The notes beneath the pieces are model-generated. The model was not told the DNA's origin. It saw nothing but the letters and a program-made list of their open reading frames with translations, and did not search any database. Positions 18,090-26,990 of a DNA stretch of 64,000 nt are shown here, piece by piece. The stretch spans positions 419,700 through 483,699 of the forward strand of contig DIYL01000053.1 of assembly GCA_002428985.1 (NCBI GenBank), in the 5' to 3' direction. The position numbers and the translations under genes were made by a program. Source of the DNA: Anaerolineales bacterium UBA6055. Its GTDB lineage: Bacteria; Chloroflexota; Anaerolineae; Aggregatilineales; Phototrophicaceae. The first letter of the stretch is position 1, and every line of letters starts with the position of its first letter.

Positions 18090-20147
18090 CTAATCGCCTG
18101 CAGGTTCAGGTTCAGAAGCAGATTCTGGGAGATTTTGGGCAATGATTTCAACCACATCCATCACTTTTGGACCGTCTACGATCTCACCACTAGCATCTTC
18201 AAACATCCGCATACAGAATGGGCAACCGACTGCCATTGTATCTGCACCTGTTGCTTTAGCTTCTTCATAACGCTCGAGGTTCACTTTTTGATCGCCGTGT
18301 TCTTCTTCTTTCCAGAATTGTGCACCGCCCGCACCACAACAGAAGCTATTCTTCTTATTTCGTGGCATCTCGATAATCGGAATGCTATTTGCACTTAAGA
18401 CGTTCCGTGGTGCATCAACTACATCGTTGTGGCGACCGAGATAACAAGGATCATGAAATGTAACATTTGCCCATTGAGTTGGATCAGCCGTCTGTGGCAA
18501 CTTACCTGACTGAATCAGTTCCTCGATCAATTCCGTATGGTGAACCACCTCGTATTCGCCACCAAATTGATGATATTCTTTACCAATGTTATGGAAACAA
18601 TGCGGGCAGGTCACAACAATGCGTTTTGGAGCAACTTCATTCAACACTTCGACATTGCCAGATGCCATTTCAAAGTACAGATATTCATTACCCGCACGAC
18701 GGGCAACATCTCCAGTACAATTTTCATCTTCTCCTAAAATTGCAAAGCTAACACCAGCCGCATGTAACACTTTAACCAGTGCTTGCGCAGTTTGTTGCGC
18801 ACGGGGATCATAACTGACGGCACATCCTGTCCAATACAACACATCAAAGTCAGGATTTTCACTTACAGTCGGCACGGGAATATTCAATCCATCAGTCCAA
18901 CTTGTGCGTGATTCTGCAATTTGCCAAGGATTACCCTGACGTTCCATACCGTTGAATGCCCCTTGTAATTCATTCGGGAATTCGCTTTGCATCAATACCG
19001 CATCACGGCGAATATCAAGAATGTCAAACATCGGTTCATTACCAACTGGGCAAATATCGATACATGCCCCACAAGCTGTACATGCCCAAACAGCGGATTC
19101 ACTTAGTAGTGTTCCCATCAACGGTACCTCGACCTCTTCTCCATTGGCGAGTGCAGTCCAGTGCTCTTTTAAGTTATAGCGTTTATTAACTTCTAGTGCC
19201 GACGGTGACAGTTCCTTGCCTGTGACATAGGCTGGGCATACGTCCTGACAACGGTTACACATAATACATGCCAAACCATCGAATAATTGAGTCTGATGCA
19301 AATCCGTAAATGTATTCACACCAAATTGTTCAATATCTTCATCTTCAAAATCAAGCGCAGTGAGTTCACCTAGTGACGTACGTTCAGGGCGCGTCAGGTA
19401 ATTGAGAGGTGCCATGAACAAGTGAGCATGTTTTGTATATGGGAAATACGGGGTAAATAGCAAAATACCACCCAATGCCACCCACCACCAAAGATGACGC
19501 ATAAATTGAAGTGCATCAACATTTAAGCCACTCCACATCGGTGCAACAAGGCTAGCAAATGGCATAAAAACATCAGTACCGTGTTGCGCCACAATCACCG
19601 ATTCTCCGAGGAAACGCGCCCCAACATGTAACAGAATAAAGACAGCAACAATCATCGAATCACGCGTGACTGCACCCTCTTGAACCTTGGGATGAAGCAG
19701 AATATTGTCATGGTATTCTAGGTCGGTTTTGTTCGGAAGATACAGGCGACGTATAATGAAATATGCTACCCCCACAAGCACAATCACACTAAGCACATCA
19801 CCAAACAAACGGTATCCATCGTAGACCACACCTAAATTCGACAGGGATGCTTCAAACTCTGGTAGAAAGCCAATGAGCAAATCCACAGCATTAATTAGGA
19901 AATAATAGGTAAAACCGATGACCACCCCCCAATGTAGAAAGCTCGTCAAACGGCGGGTTTTAAGTGTCGTACGTTGGGATAAATAAATTTCGAGCGCAGT
20001 CCATGCTCGTTTGAAAAAGTTCGAAAAGTGAAGTTTACCCTGACCACGGTTGATAATCTGGTACATCTCCATAAACCCAGAATATGTCGCGCCAATAGCA
20101 AACAATGCCAACATAAAAAATAACATTTTTTCAACGTCAGTTAACAT
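18090..20147 (-). CDS. Membrane Fe-S reductase, HdrD/EMO-like
   Basis: 685 residues. Residues 1-240 form about six transmembrane helices resembling the NarI-type cytochrome b domain. Two [4Fe-4S] motifs follow (CIMCNRCQDVCP near 292, CTACGACIDICP near 355). Two CCG domains follow with YWTGCAVSYDP, CPHCFHNIGKEYH, DPCYLGRHNDV and SFCCGAGGAQFW. This layout is that of heterodisulfide reductase-related proteins. In bacteria such proteins often pass electrons from electron-transfer flavoprotein to menaquinone (EMO type), but no etfAB is next to it. It is transcribed alone. Confidence 0.88.
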   Translation of the reverse strand: MLTDVEKMLFFMLALFAIGATYSGFMEMYQIINRGQGKLHFSNFFKRAWTALEIYLSQRTTLKTRRLTSFLHWGVVIGFTYYFLINAVDLLIGFLPEFEASLSNLGVVYDGYRLFGDVLSVIVLVGVAYFIIRRLYLPNKTDLEYHDNILLHPKVQEGAVTRDSMIVAVFILLHVGARFLGESVIVAQHGTDVFMPFASLVAPMWSGLNVDALQFMRHLWWWVALGGILLFTPYFPYTKHAHLFMAPLNYLTRPERTSLGELTALDFEDEDIEQFGVNTFTDLHQTQLFDGLACIMCNRCQDVCPAYVTGKELSPSALEVNKRYNLKEHWTALANGEEVEVPLMGTLLSESAVWACTACGACIDICPVGNEPMFDILDIRRDAVLMQSEFPNELQGAFNGMERQGNPWQIAESRTSWTDGLNIPVPTVSENPDFDVLYWTGCAVSYDPRAQQTAQALVKVLHAAGVSFAILGEDENCTGDVARRAGNEYLYFEMASGNVEVLNEVAPKRIVVTCPHCFHNIGKEYHQFGGEYEVVHHTELIEELIQSGKLPQTADPTQWANVTFHDPCYLGRHNDVVDAPRNVLSANSIPIIEMPRNKKNSFCCGAGGAQFWKEEEHGDQKVNLERYEEAKATGADTMAVGCPFCMRMFEDASGEIVDGPKVMDVVEIIAQNLPESASEPEPAGD

Positions 20148-20421
20148 AAGCTAGCGTCTGCTTTCATTATTTTATTGAACACAAGATACAGCGTTGGGCA
20201 GATGATTTTTAATCTACTCAACTATACCTAGAGTTTACCATTCCAGCAGTCATTTCACCAATGAATCGCTACTCAATTGGTTGTTTTGAGGGAGATTGTG
20301 TCAACCTCATCTAAGAGGTAATATGAGCATTCGCTTAAATGTGACGTAAGTTTCACCAAAGAAATATCATCAACATGTTAGTTGACGTTTTTATAAGTAC
20401 AAAACATGGGAGACCAATAAT
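20148..20421. other. 274-bp intergenic region between divergent genes
   Basis: It separates the Fe-S reductase from the divergent DinB-like gene and must hold both promoters. I see TTGACG upstream of the DinB-like gene but no convincing -10 at the right distance, and no hairpin or gene. Confidence 0.4.
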
Positions 20422-21018
20422 ATGATCGACTTTACCCCAATGCGTAACTCCGAAATCAAATATATTGAATACGCAACACAAGAAAATATCACACAAGCAG
20501 ACCTCAAAAAAAATAGTGATGAGAGTATCGACTTCCTTTTGGGTTTATTAGATGGAATGATCGACGCAGACGTTGCATTTGAACCTGTAGACGAAGAAGC
20601 TAATGATCCATATGCAGTCGAAGGTGAAGAAGGCATTGGCTGGACATTTGGACACCTCATCGCTCATGTCACAGCTAGCACAGAAGAAGGTGCAGCATTC
20701 AGTTCACTACTCGCACGTGGTATCCCTGCATCGGAACGCCCACGTTACGAAACCGCATGGCGTGATATGGACAGCATCGACAAAGTACGCCAACGTCTAG
20801 AAGAAAGCCGTCGCATCCGTAACGCATATCTAGAAACATGGCCAGACACACCATTATTGGATGTGCATCGTAGTGGCGTATCAGAACGTTTCATCAACAA
20901 ATTCGGTAATATGAATGCGCCAGCAGCGTTCTTATTTGGTTTGTCACACGAAGTCGGACACTACGACCAAATCAAAGAAGTCCGTAACCAAGCTTTGCAA
21001 GCACGTCAAACAGCATAA
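20422..21018 (+). CDS. DinB-like four-helix metal-binding protein
   Basis: 198 residues of the DinB/YfiT superfamily. The His positions of the metal site are visible: WTFGHLIAHVT near residue 75 and GLSHEVGHYDQI near 175, in a helical bundle. These proteins bind a divalent metal; some are thiol-dependent S-transferases, but no activity can be assigned here. GGGAGA lies upstream of the ATG. A strong terminator follows, so it is a single-gene unit. Confidence 0.8.
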   Translation: MIDFTPMRNSEIKYIEYATQENITQADLKKNSDESIDFLLGLLDGMIDADVAFEPVDEEANDPYAVEGEEGIGWTFGHLIAHVTASTEEGAAFSSLLARGIPASERPRYETAWRDMDSIDKVRQRLEESRRIRNAYLETWPDTPLLDVHRSGVSERFINKFGNMNAPAAFLFGLSHEVGHYDQIKEVRNQALQARQTA

Positions 21019-21042
21019 GCCTTGGACAAAACACATCAAAAG

Positions 21043-21065
21043 ACGACTCCAATGGGGTCGTTTTT
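21043..21065 (+). terminator. Terminator of the DinB-like gene
   Basis: ACGACTCC pairs with GGGGTCGT (8 bp, one U-G) around an AAT loop, followed by five Us. Confidence 0.88.
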
Positions 21066-21076
21066 CATTTATGCAA

Positions 21077-21991
21077 TCATTGATTTTTGAAATCATCAAG
21101 CTGGTTGAGTGTGGGCAAACCGTCTATCACACCAAGGTGCGTCGCTGTGTATGCACCCGCATAGACTGCTTTCCCCACTGCGTCTTGGATTAACACATTT
21201 TGACTGAGTCCCACTGCCAGCATTGCATTAAAACTATCACCCGCACCAGTCACATCAACCGCATCAACTTCTACAGATGGGATATGTGTCATTTTATCGT
21301 CAGTGACAATCAATGCACCGTCTTTTCCGAGTGTTGCGACGACCGTTTTCACGCCTAACGCTAATAATTGTTTTGCCAGTTCATGAGTTGGTGTTGGGTC
21401 ATCCGGTTCAAGTCCCAGTAAAATCCGTGCTTCAGTTGCATTCGGTGTCAGTACATCAACATACTGAAATAAATCGGGATGAGTAGGGCGCGCAGGGGCA
21501 GGGTTCAACATCGTCATGATGTCATGCGCTTTACCAAGTTTCATTGCTTCCATCACAACCACTTCGGGTACTTCGAATTGAGACATAATCAAATCACTAT
21601 CGCGTATCACATCTCTACATTGATGCAGATGGTCAAGTGTCATATGCATATTTGCGCCCATATCAACGGTGATCCAATTTTCACCGGATGGCACAACATT
21701 CACAAATCCTACGCCAGTATACATCTCAGGGATTTTATGGATAGCTGATGTAGATACACCCTCTTGTGCATACAATTTAAGTGCCATATCACCAAACACA
21801 TCATCACCAATACATGCCAATAATTCGACATCTACTCCCAAACGTGCAATTGCAATTGCTTGATTTGTCCCTTTGCCACCGGGTCCCATATCAAATGAAT
21901 CCCCCACTAGGTTTTCACCCAATACAGGTTGACGTGGTACACGGATCGTCAACCCTTCGACATAACTTCCAACCACAAAAATTTTTGACAT
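21077..21991 (-). CDS. Ribokinase-like PfkB-family sugar kinase
   Basis: About 304 residues. It has the PfkB signatures GGKGTNQAIAIARLG near the N-terminus and VDVTGAGDSFNAMLAVGL near the C-terminus, the latter with the catalytic Asp and anion hole. It most closely resembles ribokinase (phosphorylates D-ribose with ATP), but adenosine or other pentose kinases share these motifs. The ATG at 21991 has AGGGG 7 nt upstream and is preferred over starts at 22018 and 21997. No ribose transport genes are adjacent, so the substrate is an inference. Confidence 0.85.
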   Translation of the reverse strand: MSKIFVVGSYVEGLTIRVPRQPVLGENLVGDSFDMGPGGKGTNQAIAIARLGVDVELLACIGDDVFGDMALKLYAQEGVSTSAIHKIPEMYTGVGFVNVVPSGENWITVDMGANMHMTLDHLHQCRDVIRDSDLIMSQFEVPEVVVMEAMKLGKAHDIMTMLNPAPARPTHPDLFQYVDVLTPNATEARILLGLEPDDPTPTHELAKQLLALGVKTVVATLGKDGALIVTDDKMTHIPSVEVDAVDVTGAGDSFNAMLAVGLSQNVLIQDAVGKAVYAGAYTATHLGVIDGLPTLNQLDDFKNQ

Positions 21992-22029
21992 GATCATACC
22001 CCTGTTCTCAAAATGCAACTCAATTCACG

Positions 22030-22058
22030 TTGAATTCGATCCGATTGTCGGCTATACT
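22030..22058 (+). promoter_or_regulatory. Promoter of the hisS leader
   Basis: TTGAAT (22030-22035) and TATACT (22053-22058) are separated by 17 nt, a near-consensus sigma70-type promoter. Transcription would start near 22065, giving a leader of about 170 nt before the hisS ATG at 22237. Confidence 0.75.
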
Positions 22059-22083
22059 TTACTGTAAGGAAACGAGAGGGTTA

Positions 22084-22146
22084 ATGCAAATGATGATGAC
22101 GCATCACATTCATTACAAAAGGTTCTATATAATAAACCCGTGTTAA
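22084..22146 (+). CDS. His-codon leader peptide of hisS
   Basis: A 20-codon ORF whose peptide is MQMMMTHHIHYKRFYIINPC. Codons 7, 8 and 10 are His (CAT, CAC, CAT at 22102-22113). GAGAGGG lies 3-4 nt before the ATG. The last codons and stop (22138-22146) can pair with 22179-22187, the upstream arm of the terminator that follows, so ribosome position would decide between antiterminator and terminator. It lies in the hisS 5' leader, where no other coding role is expected. Too short for gene finders. Confidence 0.7.
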   Translation: MQMMMTHHIHYKRFYIINPC

Positions 22147-22187
22147 CCATTGTTTCCAATTTTCTATAGTGAACGATTTTGGCGCGG
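22138..22187 (+). promoter_or_regulatory. Antiterminator pairing of the hisS attenuator
   Basis: 22138-22146 (CCGUGUUAA) is complementary to 22179-22187 (UUGGCGCGG) over 9 bp, three of them G-U. This duplex is mutually exclusive with the terminator stem at 22182-22196. The strand 22138-22146 is the end of the leader ORF, so a ribosome at its stop would mask it. Confidence 0.6.
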
Positions 22188-22203
22188 ATTCCGCGCTTTT
22201 TTT
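22182..22203 (+). terminator. Attenuator terminator in the hisS leader
   Basis: GCGCGG pairs with CCGCGC around an AUU loop, followed by seven Us. It points toward hisS and lies between the leader ORF and the hisS ribosome site. The nearest upstream gene is on the other strand, so it can only act on the hisS leader. Confidence 0.85.
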
Positions 22204-22236
22204 ATTTATAGGGTGAATCATTCGTAAGGAGCAAAG

Positions 22237-23562
22237 ATGAGCAAACGAATCAACCCACGTAATCCCAAAGGGTTTCGTGATTTTCTGCCAGATGCTATGA
22301 TCCGTCGTAATTATGTGATGAATACAATAACTGAGGTATTCCATCTATTTGGTTTCGAGCCAATTGGCACACCAATTCTCGAATTACAAGATACCTTGTT
22401 TGGTAAGTATGGCGAGGAAGCAGAGCAACTCATCTTTGGCGCACAACATCAACGTAGCAACAAAGAACCACTTGCGATGCGTTACGACTTAACCATTCCA
22501 CTTGCACGCGTCGTTGGGCAACACTATAACGACATCACACTACCGTTCAAGCGTTATCACATTGCACCAGTCTTTCGGGGTGAACGACCAGCACGGGGTC
22601 GTTATCGTGAATTTTATCAATGCGATGCGGATATTGTCGGTGTCGCAGGTATGGAAGCCGATGCTGAAATTGTCACGATGATGCAACGTGTATTGAGTAA
22701 ACTCGGGTTCCCTCAATTTGCCATCAAGATCAACCACCGCAAATTATTGACTGCAATCGGTGAATTTTCAGGGGTACCAGACGAACAGCTACCCGACCTA
22801 TATCGTAGTGTCGATAAGTTTGACAAAATCGGTGCGGATGGAGTCAAAAACGAACTCGTCGAGCGCGGGATTGATGGTGAAGTTGTCACGAGAATGATGG
22901 ATTTGTTGCAAGCACATGAACCCGGAACAGGTAGCCTTGATCTGATTGCTGATGCGATTGGTGAGGGTGACAACGGTCTCGGTGAGCTGCGTGATTTAGT
23001 CGATTATTTGTCGGATGCCAACGTCCCGCAAGAAAACTATGATTTCGACTTTACGATGGTACGCGGTCTCGGTTATTACACGGGTCCGATCTTTGAAACA
23101 ATCATCTCAGAGCCGAACCTTGGCAGTATTACAGGTGGTGGACGCTATGATGACTTAATTGGTCTGTTCCGCAAACAGAGTCTACCAACCACGGGTACAT
23201 CTTTTGGTATCGAGCGTATTATCGACTTGATGGATGAGCTTGACCTCTATCCAGCATCTATTGGTGGCACCTTGGTTAATGTATTGGTGACGGTCTTTAG
23301 CGAAGACACACGCCGTGAATCCATGAAAATAGCCAACCAACTGCGAAACGCCGGAGTGAATACAGAACTTCACTTCGAAGCTCGTAAAATCGGAAAGCAA
23401 TTCAATCATGCGGACAAGAAAGGTATTCCACTTGTCGCAGTCGCAGGTCCTGACGAAATTGAAAAAGGTATTGTCACTTTGCGTCGTTTGCGCGATGGTG
23501 AGGAATTCACAGTACCGATGGATGAAGCGGCTGCTAAAGTAGCTGAGCTATTAAATCAATAA
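22237..23562 (+). CDS. hisS: Histidyl-tRNA synthetase
   Basis: A 441-residue class II synthetase charging tRNA-His. Class II motif 1 runs from GFRDFLPDAM (residue 10) to FEPIGTPILE. RGRYREFYQCDAD is motif 2, YDLTIPLARVV and RGLGYYTGPIFE are the histidine-binding motifs, and TGTSFGIERI is motif 3. The C-terminal 90 residues are the anticodon-binding domain. GTAAGGAG lies just upstream of the ATG. Length and motifs are normal. Expression is probably controlled by the leader-peptide attenuator immediately upstream. Confidence 0.97.
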   Translation: MSKRINPRNPKGFRDFLPDAMIRRNYVMNTITEVFHLFGFEPIGTPILELQDTLFGKYGEEAEQLIFGAQHQRSNKEPLAMRYDLTIPLARVVGQHYNDITLPFKRYHIAPVFRGERPARGRYREFYQCDADIVGVAGMEADAEIVTMMQRVLSKLGFPQFAIKINHRKLLTAIGEFSGVPDEQLPDLYRSVDKFDKIGADGVKNELVERGIDGEVVTRMMDLLQAHEPGTGSLDLIADAIGEGDNGLGELRDLVDYLSDANVPQENYDFDFTMVRGLGYYTGPIFETIISEPNLGSITGGGRYDDLIGLFRKQSLPTTGTSFGIERIIDLMDELDLYPASIGGTLVNVLVTVFSEDTRRESMKIANQLRNAGVNTELHFEARKIGKQFNHADKKGIPLVAVAGPDEIEKGIVTLRRLRDGEEFTVPMDEAAAKVAELLNQ

Positions 23563-23577
23563 ACACATCATTTAGGC

Positions 23578-23603
23578 AGGGGAAGGTTTACAGACCCTCC
23601 CCT
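23578..23603. other. Hairpin between convergent hisS and SDR genes
   Basis: AGGGGA pairs with TCCCCT, extended inside by AGG/CCC, in the 55-bp gap between hisS and the convergent SDR gene. No U-run follows on either strand, so it is a weak terminator candidate. Confidence 0.5.
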
Positions 23604-23617
23604 ACAAAGCGCAATAT

Positions 23618-24451
23618 CTATCCTAAAATCAACTTATCAATCAGACGATCTGGCAACAGACTTAATAAACGGAATCGCCATGTATCAGAACCGACATAAT
23701 AGCGTGTCTTAGGTTTTGTGTCAGTCAAAGCGCGATAGACGGCATCAGCAACTTGTTGTGGATCGATACCTGTATTAGATGAATGCGCGTAGAATTTTTC
23801 GAGTCGGCGTAAAATCCGCCCATAATCATTCATCGCCTCATCAGACATCTTATCGCGTGCGTTATCAAGCAGTTGTTGTCCACTTTCCCAAATCGGTGTT
23901 TTGACCGCACCCGGTAACACACTCACAACCTCAACACCCCATTGCTTTAACTCGACCCGCAACCCATCAGTGAGCATCTCTAAACTAACTTTCGAGACGG
24001 AGTAAGCTCCCATCCCCGGCATGACCAAACGGGAACCACCAGCAGACCCCATATTAATAACACGCCCCCTAGCCTGTCGTATCATTGGCAACACAGCCTG
24101 AGTGACTGCCAATTGACCGATCAAATTAACCTCAAGCTGATAGCGAAAATCATCAAGTGGGATATGTTCAAGCACACCAGCGACACTAAGACCCGCATTA
24201 TTCACGGCACCATCTAAACCCGATGCACCAACCACTTCCGTAATTTGCGCCGCCGTTAATGCAATTTGCTCTGTATTTGTGACATCAATTTTGACAGGAT
24301 ACAATCGCTCCGATCCAACAGACTTGAGATCATTGGCATCATCATCTTTCCGCACACCCGCAAATACGGTGTATCCCCGTTTGTCTAGATCTAGTGTGAT
24401 TGCTCTACCGATCCCTTTAGATGCCCCTGTCACTAACACATATTTACTCAC
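23618..24451 (-). CDS. Short-chain dehydrogenase/reductase
   Basis: About 277 residues, classical SDR. The nucleotide-binding motif TGASKGIGRAI is near residue 8, NNAGLS is the second motif, and the catalytic residues are Ser in NMGSAGGS and the YxxxK of AYSVSK. It reduces carbonyls or oxidises alcohols with NAD(P); the Arg in RKDD after the second strand may favour NADPH. The GTG at 24451 with GGGAG 7 nt upstream is a better start than the TTG at 24475. Substrate unknown, no operon partner. Confidence 0.88.
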   Translation of the reverse strand: MSKYVLVTGASKGIGRAITLDLDKRGYTVFAGVRKDDDANDLKSVGSERLYPVKIDVTNTEQIALTAAQITEVVGASGLDGAVNNAGLSVAGVLEHIPLDDFRYQLEVNLIGQLAVTQAVLPMIRQARGRVINMGSAGGSRLVMPGMGAYSVSKVSLEMLTDGLRVELKQWGVEVVSVLPGAVKTPIWESGQQLLDNARDKMSDEAMNDYGRILRRLEKFYAHSSNTGIDPQQVADAVYRALTDTKPKTRYYVGSDTWRFRLLSLLPDRLIDKLILG

Positions 24452-24612
24452 AATACACTCCCGTCCCAATATCAAATAATCCTAGAATATCAGGACAAGT
24501 TAAGTGTGATGTGAAACACCTATCGATATTTTGAATATAGTCCTATTTAACTTTGAGTATTAGCGTTACCACGCCTGTATAATGCTTGTATATATTGAGT
24601 GAAGTTGGGTGT
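24452..24612. other. 161-bp gap between divergent genes
   Basis: This separates the SDR gene from the frameshifted plus-strand gene. I see no hairpin, repeat or clear promoter in it. Confidence 0.35.
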
Positions 24613-25262
24613 ATGAAAAAGAAAAAACGAGCATCACGCTCCTATTCCCGTTTAATGATATTTACAGTTCTCAGCTTTGTAATTATTGCCGTAGGAATGA
24701 CATCATACAATTTATATCTTGATGGCGGATGTACTAGGATGTACAAGGAAATTGAGATGATTTCCGATATTTATAGATCTCAAACCGAACGGCATCTTGT
24801 AGTTATTGATAAACAGATAAATTCTGATAATGTACTGATCAAGATCACATCCTATTGGATAATCACTGTAATACTAAAGTCGCATATCGTGATGATAGAT
24901 GTGAAGAACTATCTGGCAAGCTTGAAGAAATCTCTGACATCTACATATCGCCAACTGCACGATACATCATAGTCGTGGATGATCGTGTCGACACAATTGG
25001 CAGAATGGATAATGCGCTTAGAAAAGTCACTTTATATGATATAGATCGTGACTGTGATTCCAATACCATGTATTTTGATGGCCGATCAGCACGGACTATT
25101 CATTGGGCATCTGATGAATCTTACCTCGAAGTCACGCACTATGATGTACATGTTTTATGTACTAGATACCCTGATGGCGTCTGTCGAGCAAGTCTTCGTT
25201 ATACACCAGACGGTCGAGAGTTTATTTGTCCACTTGGACGCGATAGAAACGGTTGTCGATAA
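24613..25262 (+). pseudogene. Frameshifted protein with two internal repeats
   Basis: The reading frame starting MKKKKRASRSYSRL (ATG at 24613) has one membrane segment and then shifts to a second frame at about 24853-24857 that runs to 25262. The joined product would have two repeats: ISDIYRSQTERHLVVIDKQ in the first part and ISDIYISPTARYIIVVDDR in the second. After each comes a similar short motif (NHCNTKVAYRDDR and RDCDSNTMYFDGR). A 1-nt loss in TATTGG would explain the break. It may be a sequencing error. Function unknown. Confidence 0.65.
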
Positions 25263-25364
25263 TGAATAAGATCAGTCTCCTAAATGCACCCATTGCATAG
25301 ACAAAAAATCTCGGCTACCATCGTAGTATATTTGACAAGAATAAACGTTTAAATGAGGATAAAT

Positions 25365-26897
25365 ATGACATTATTTCCCCGTTCGAGTGGTATCCTTCTA
25401 CACCCGACATCACTGCCCGGACGCTACGGTATAGGTGACCTTGGCGATAATGCCTACCGTTTTGTAGATTGGTTAGTCGAACATGGTCAATCCATTTGGC
25501 AAGTGTTGCCATTAGGTCCAACTAGCTATGGCGATTCCCCCTATCAAACATTATCAGCATTTGCTGGAAACCCGAACTTAATCAGCCTCGACAAACTGGT
25601 TGAAGATGGGTTATTAATCGAAGACGACCTCAGCGATGTCCCAGGTTTCCCAACAGATAGTGTTGATTACGGTTGGATTATCCCGTTCCATAATGAAAAA
25701 CTTCAAGTCGCTTATCAAAACTATAAAGAATCCGATGACAAAAAGGCCTTCAACACGTTCTGTGATGATAATGCGTATTGGCTGGATGACTTCGCATTAT
25801 TTGTCGCGCTGAAAAACGAGCATGATTTGCGCCCGTGGGTTGAGTGGGAATCTGAACTTGCCTTGCGCGATGAAAAAGCCATTGCCAACGCCATCACAAA
25901 ATATGCGGATGAAATTGACGAGCAGAAGTTCCGCCAGTGGGTTTTCCATAAACAATGGTATGCCCTCAAGTATTACGCAAATGGAAAAGGGGTACGCCTG
26001 TTTGGTGATTTACCGATTTTTGTGGCGCATGATAGCTCTGATGTATGGGCGAACCAGAGCCAGTATTTTTTGGATGATACAGGTAACCCAACAGTCATTG
26101 CTGGCGTTCCACCTGATTATTTCAGCCCAACCGGACAACGTTGGGGAAATCCCCTATATCGTTGGGATATGATGAAAGCTGACGGATATAGTTGGTGGAT
26201 CGAACGCTTCAAAGCGATTTTGAGTATCGTAGATTATATTCGTATCGACCACTTCAGAGGATTTGAGGCCTATTGGGAAATCCCTGCGGAAGAAGAAACC
26301 GCCATCAATGGTGAATGGATTGAAGGCCCTAAGGAACACTTCTTCCAAGCGATTCAAGATGAACTCGGAGAATTGCCCGTCATTGCAGAAGACCTTGGTG
26401 TGATTACCGAAGGTGTAGAAAAACTGCGTGAAGACTTTAATTTGCCGGGAATGAAGGTTCTACAATTTGCATGGGGTGAACCCACCAATCCATTTTTACC
26501 ACATAATCATCCGGTGAATTGTGTTGTATATACAGGCACACACGACAACAACACCACAGCTGGCTGGTTTGCTGATGAAGTTGACGACGGCACCCTCAAC
26601 TTTATGAAAGATTATCTCGGTCAAGATATTTATGACATCGTGTGGACAATGGCACGGGTTGGGATGCGCTCAAGCGGACATACATTTATCATGCCGATGC
26701 AAGATGTCTTAGGGCTCGGCAGTGAAGGACGTATGAATACACCAGGCAAACTAGGTGGTAACTGGACATGGCGTTTCACTGAGGATGGATTTAACCACAG
26801 TGGTAAAGATGCCCTATCGCATATCACGCGCATGTTCCAACGTCATCCCGACCAACAAGAAAAAACATACGGTGATGTCGCAGTCAAAAATGACTAG
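25365..26897 (+). CDS. malQ: 4-alpha-glucanotransferase (amylomaltase)
   Basis: About 510 residues, GH77. Motifs: LHPTSLPGRYGIGDLG at the N-terminus, YIRIDHFRGFEAYW (nucleophile Asp region), VIAEDLGVIT (acid/base Glu region) and YTGTHDNNTTAGW. It transfers maltodextrin chains between acceptors, releasing glucose. The ATG at 25365 has GAGGATAAAT upstream; an in-frame ATG at 25353 is also possible. It is followed by a GH13 hydrolase and an agmatine deiminase on the same strand, making a maltodextrin-use unit. Confidence 0.93.
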   Translation: MTLFPRSSGILLHPTSLPGRYGIGDLGDNAYRFVDWLVEHGQSIWQVLPLGPTSYGDSPYQTLSAFAGNPNLISLDKLVEDGLLIEDDLSDVPGFPTDSVDYGWIIPFHNEKLQVAYQNYKESDDKKAFNTFCDDNAYWLDDFALFVALKNEHDLRPWVEWESELALRDEKAIANAITKYADEIDEQKFRQWVFHKQWYALKYYANGKGVRLFGDLPIFVAHDSSDVWANQSQYFLDDTGNPTVIAGVPPDYFSPTGQRWGNPLYRWDMMKADGYSWWIERFKAILSIVDYIRIDHFRGFEAYWEIPAEEETAINGEWIEGPKEHFFQAIQDELGELPVIAEDLGVITEGVEKLREDFNLPGMKVLQFAWGEPTNPFLPHNHPVNCVVYTGTHDNNTTAGWFADEVDDGTLNFMKDYLGQDIYDIVWTMARVGMRSSGHTFIMPMQDVLGLGSEGRMNTPGKLGGNWTWRFTEDGFNHSGKDALSHITRMFQRHPDQQEKTYGDVAVKND

Positions 26898-26925
26898 AGC
26901 CCAATCGAATTAGAAAAATACACAT

Positions 26926-26949
26926 AGAGACAAGGATTCCCTTGTCTCT
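26926..26949 (+). other. Long hairpin between malQ and the GH13 gene
   Basis: AGAGACAAGG pairs perfectly with CCTTGTCTCT (10 bp) around ATTC. No U-run follows, so it may be a processing or stability element rather than a terminator. Confidence 0.5.
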
Positions 26950-26990
26950 CCCCATCTATCACGAAAACGCATAAGTATAAAGGATAGCCC

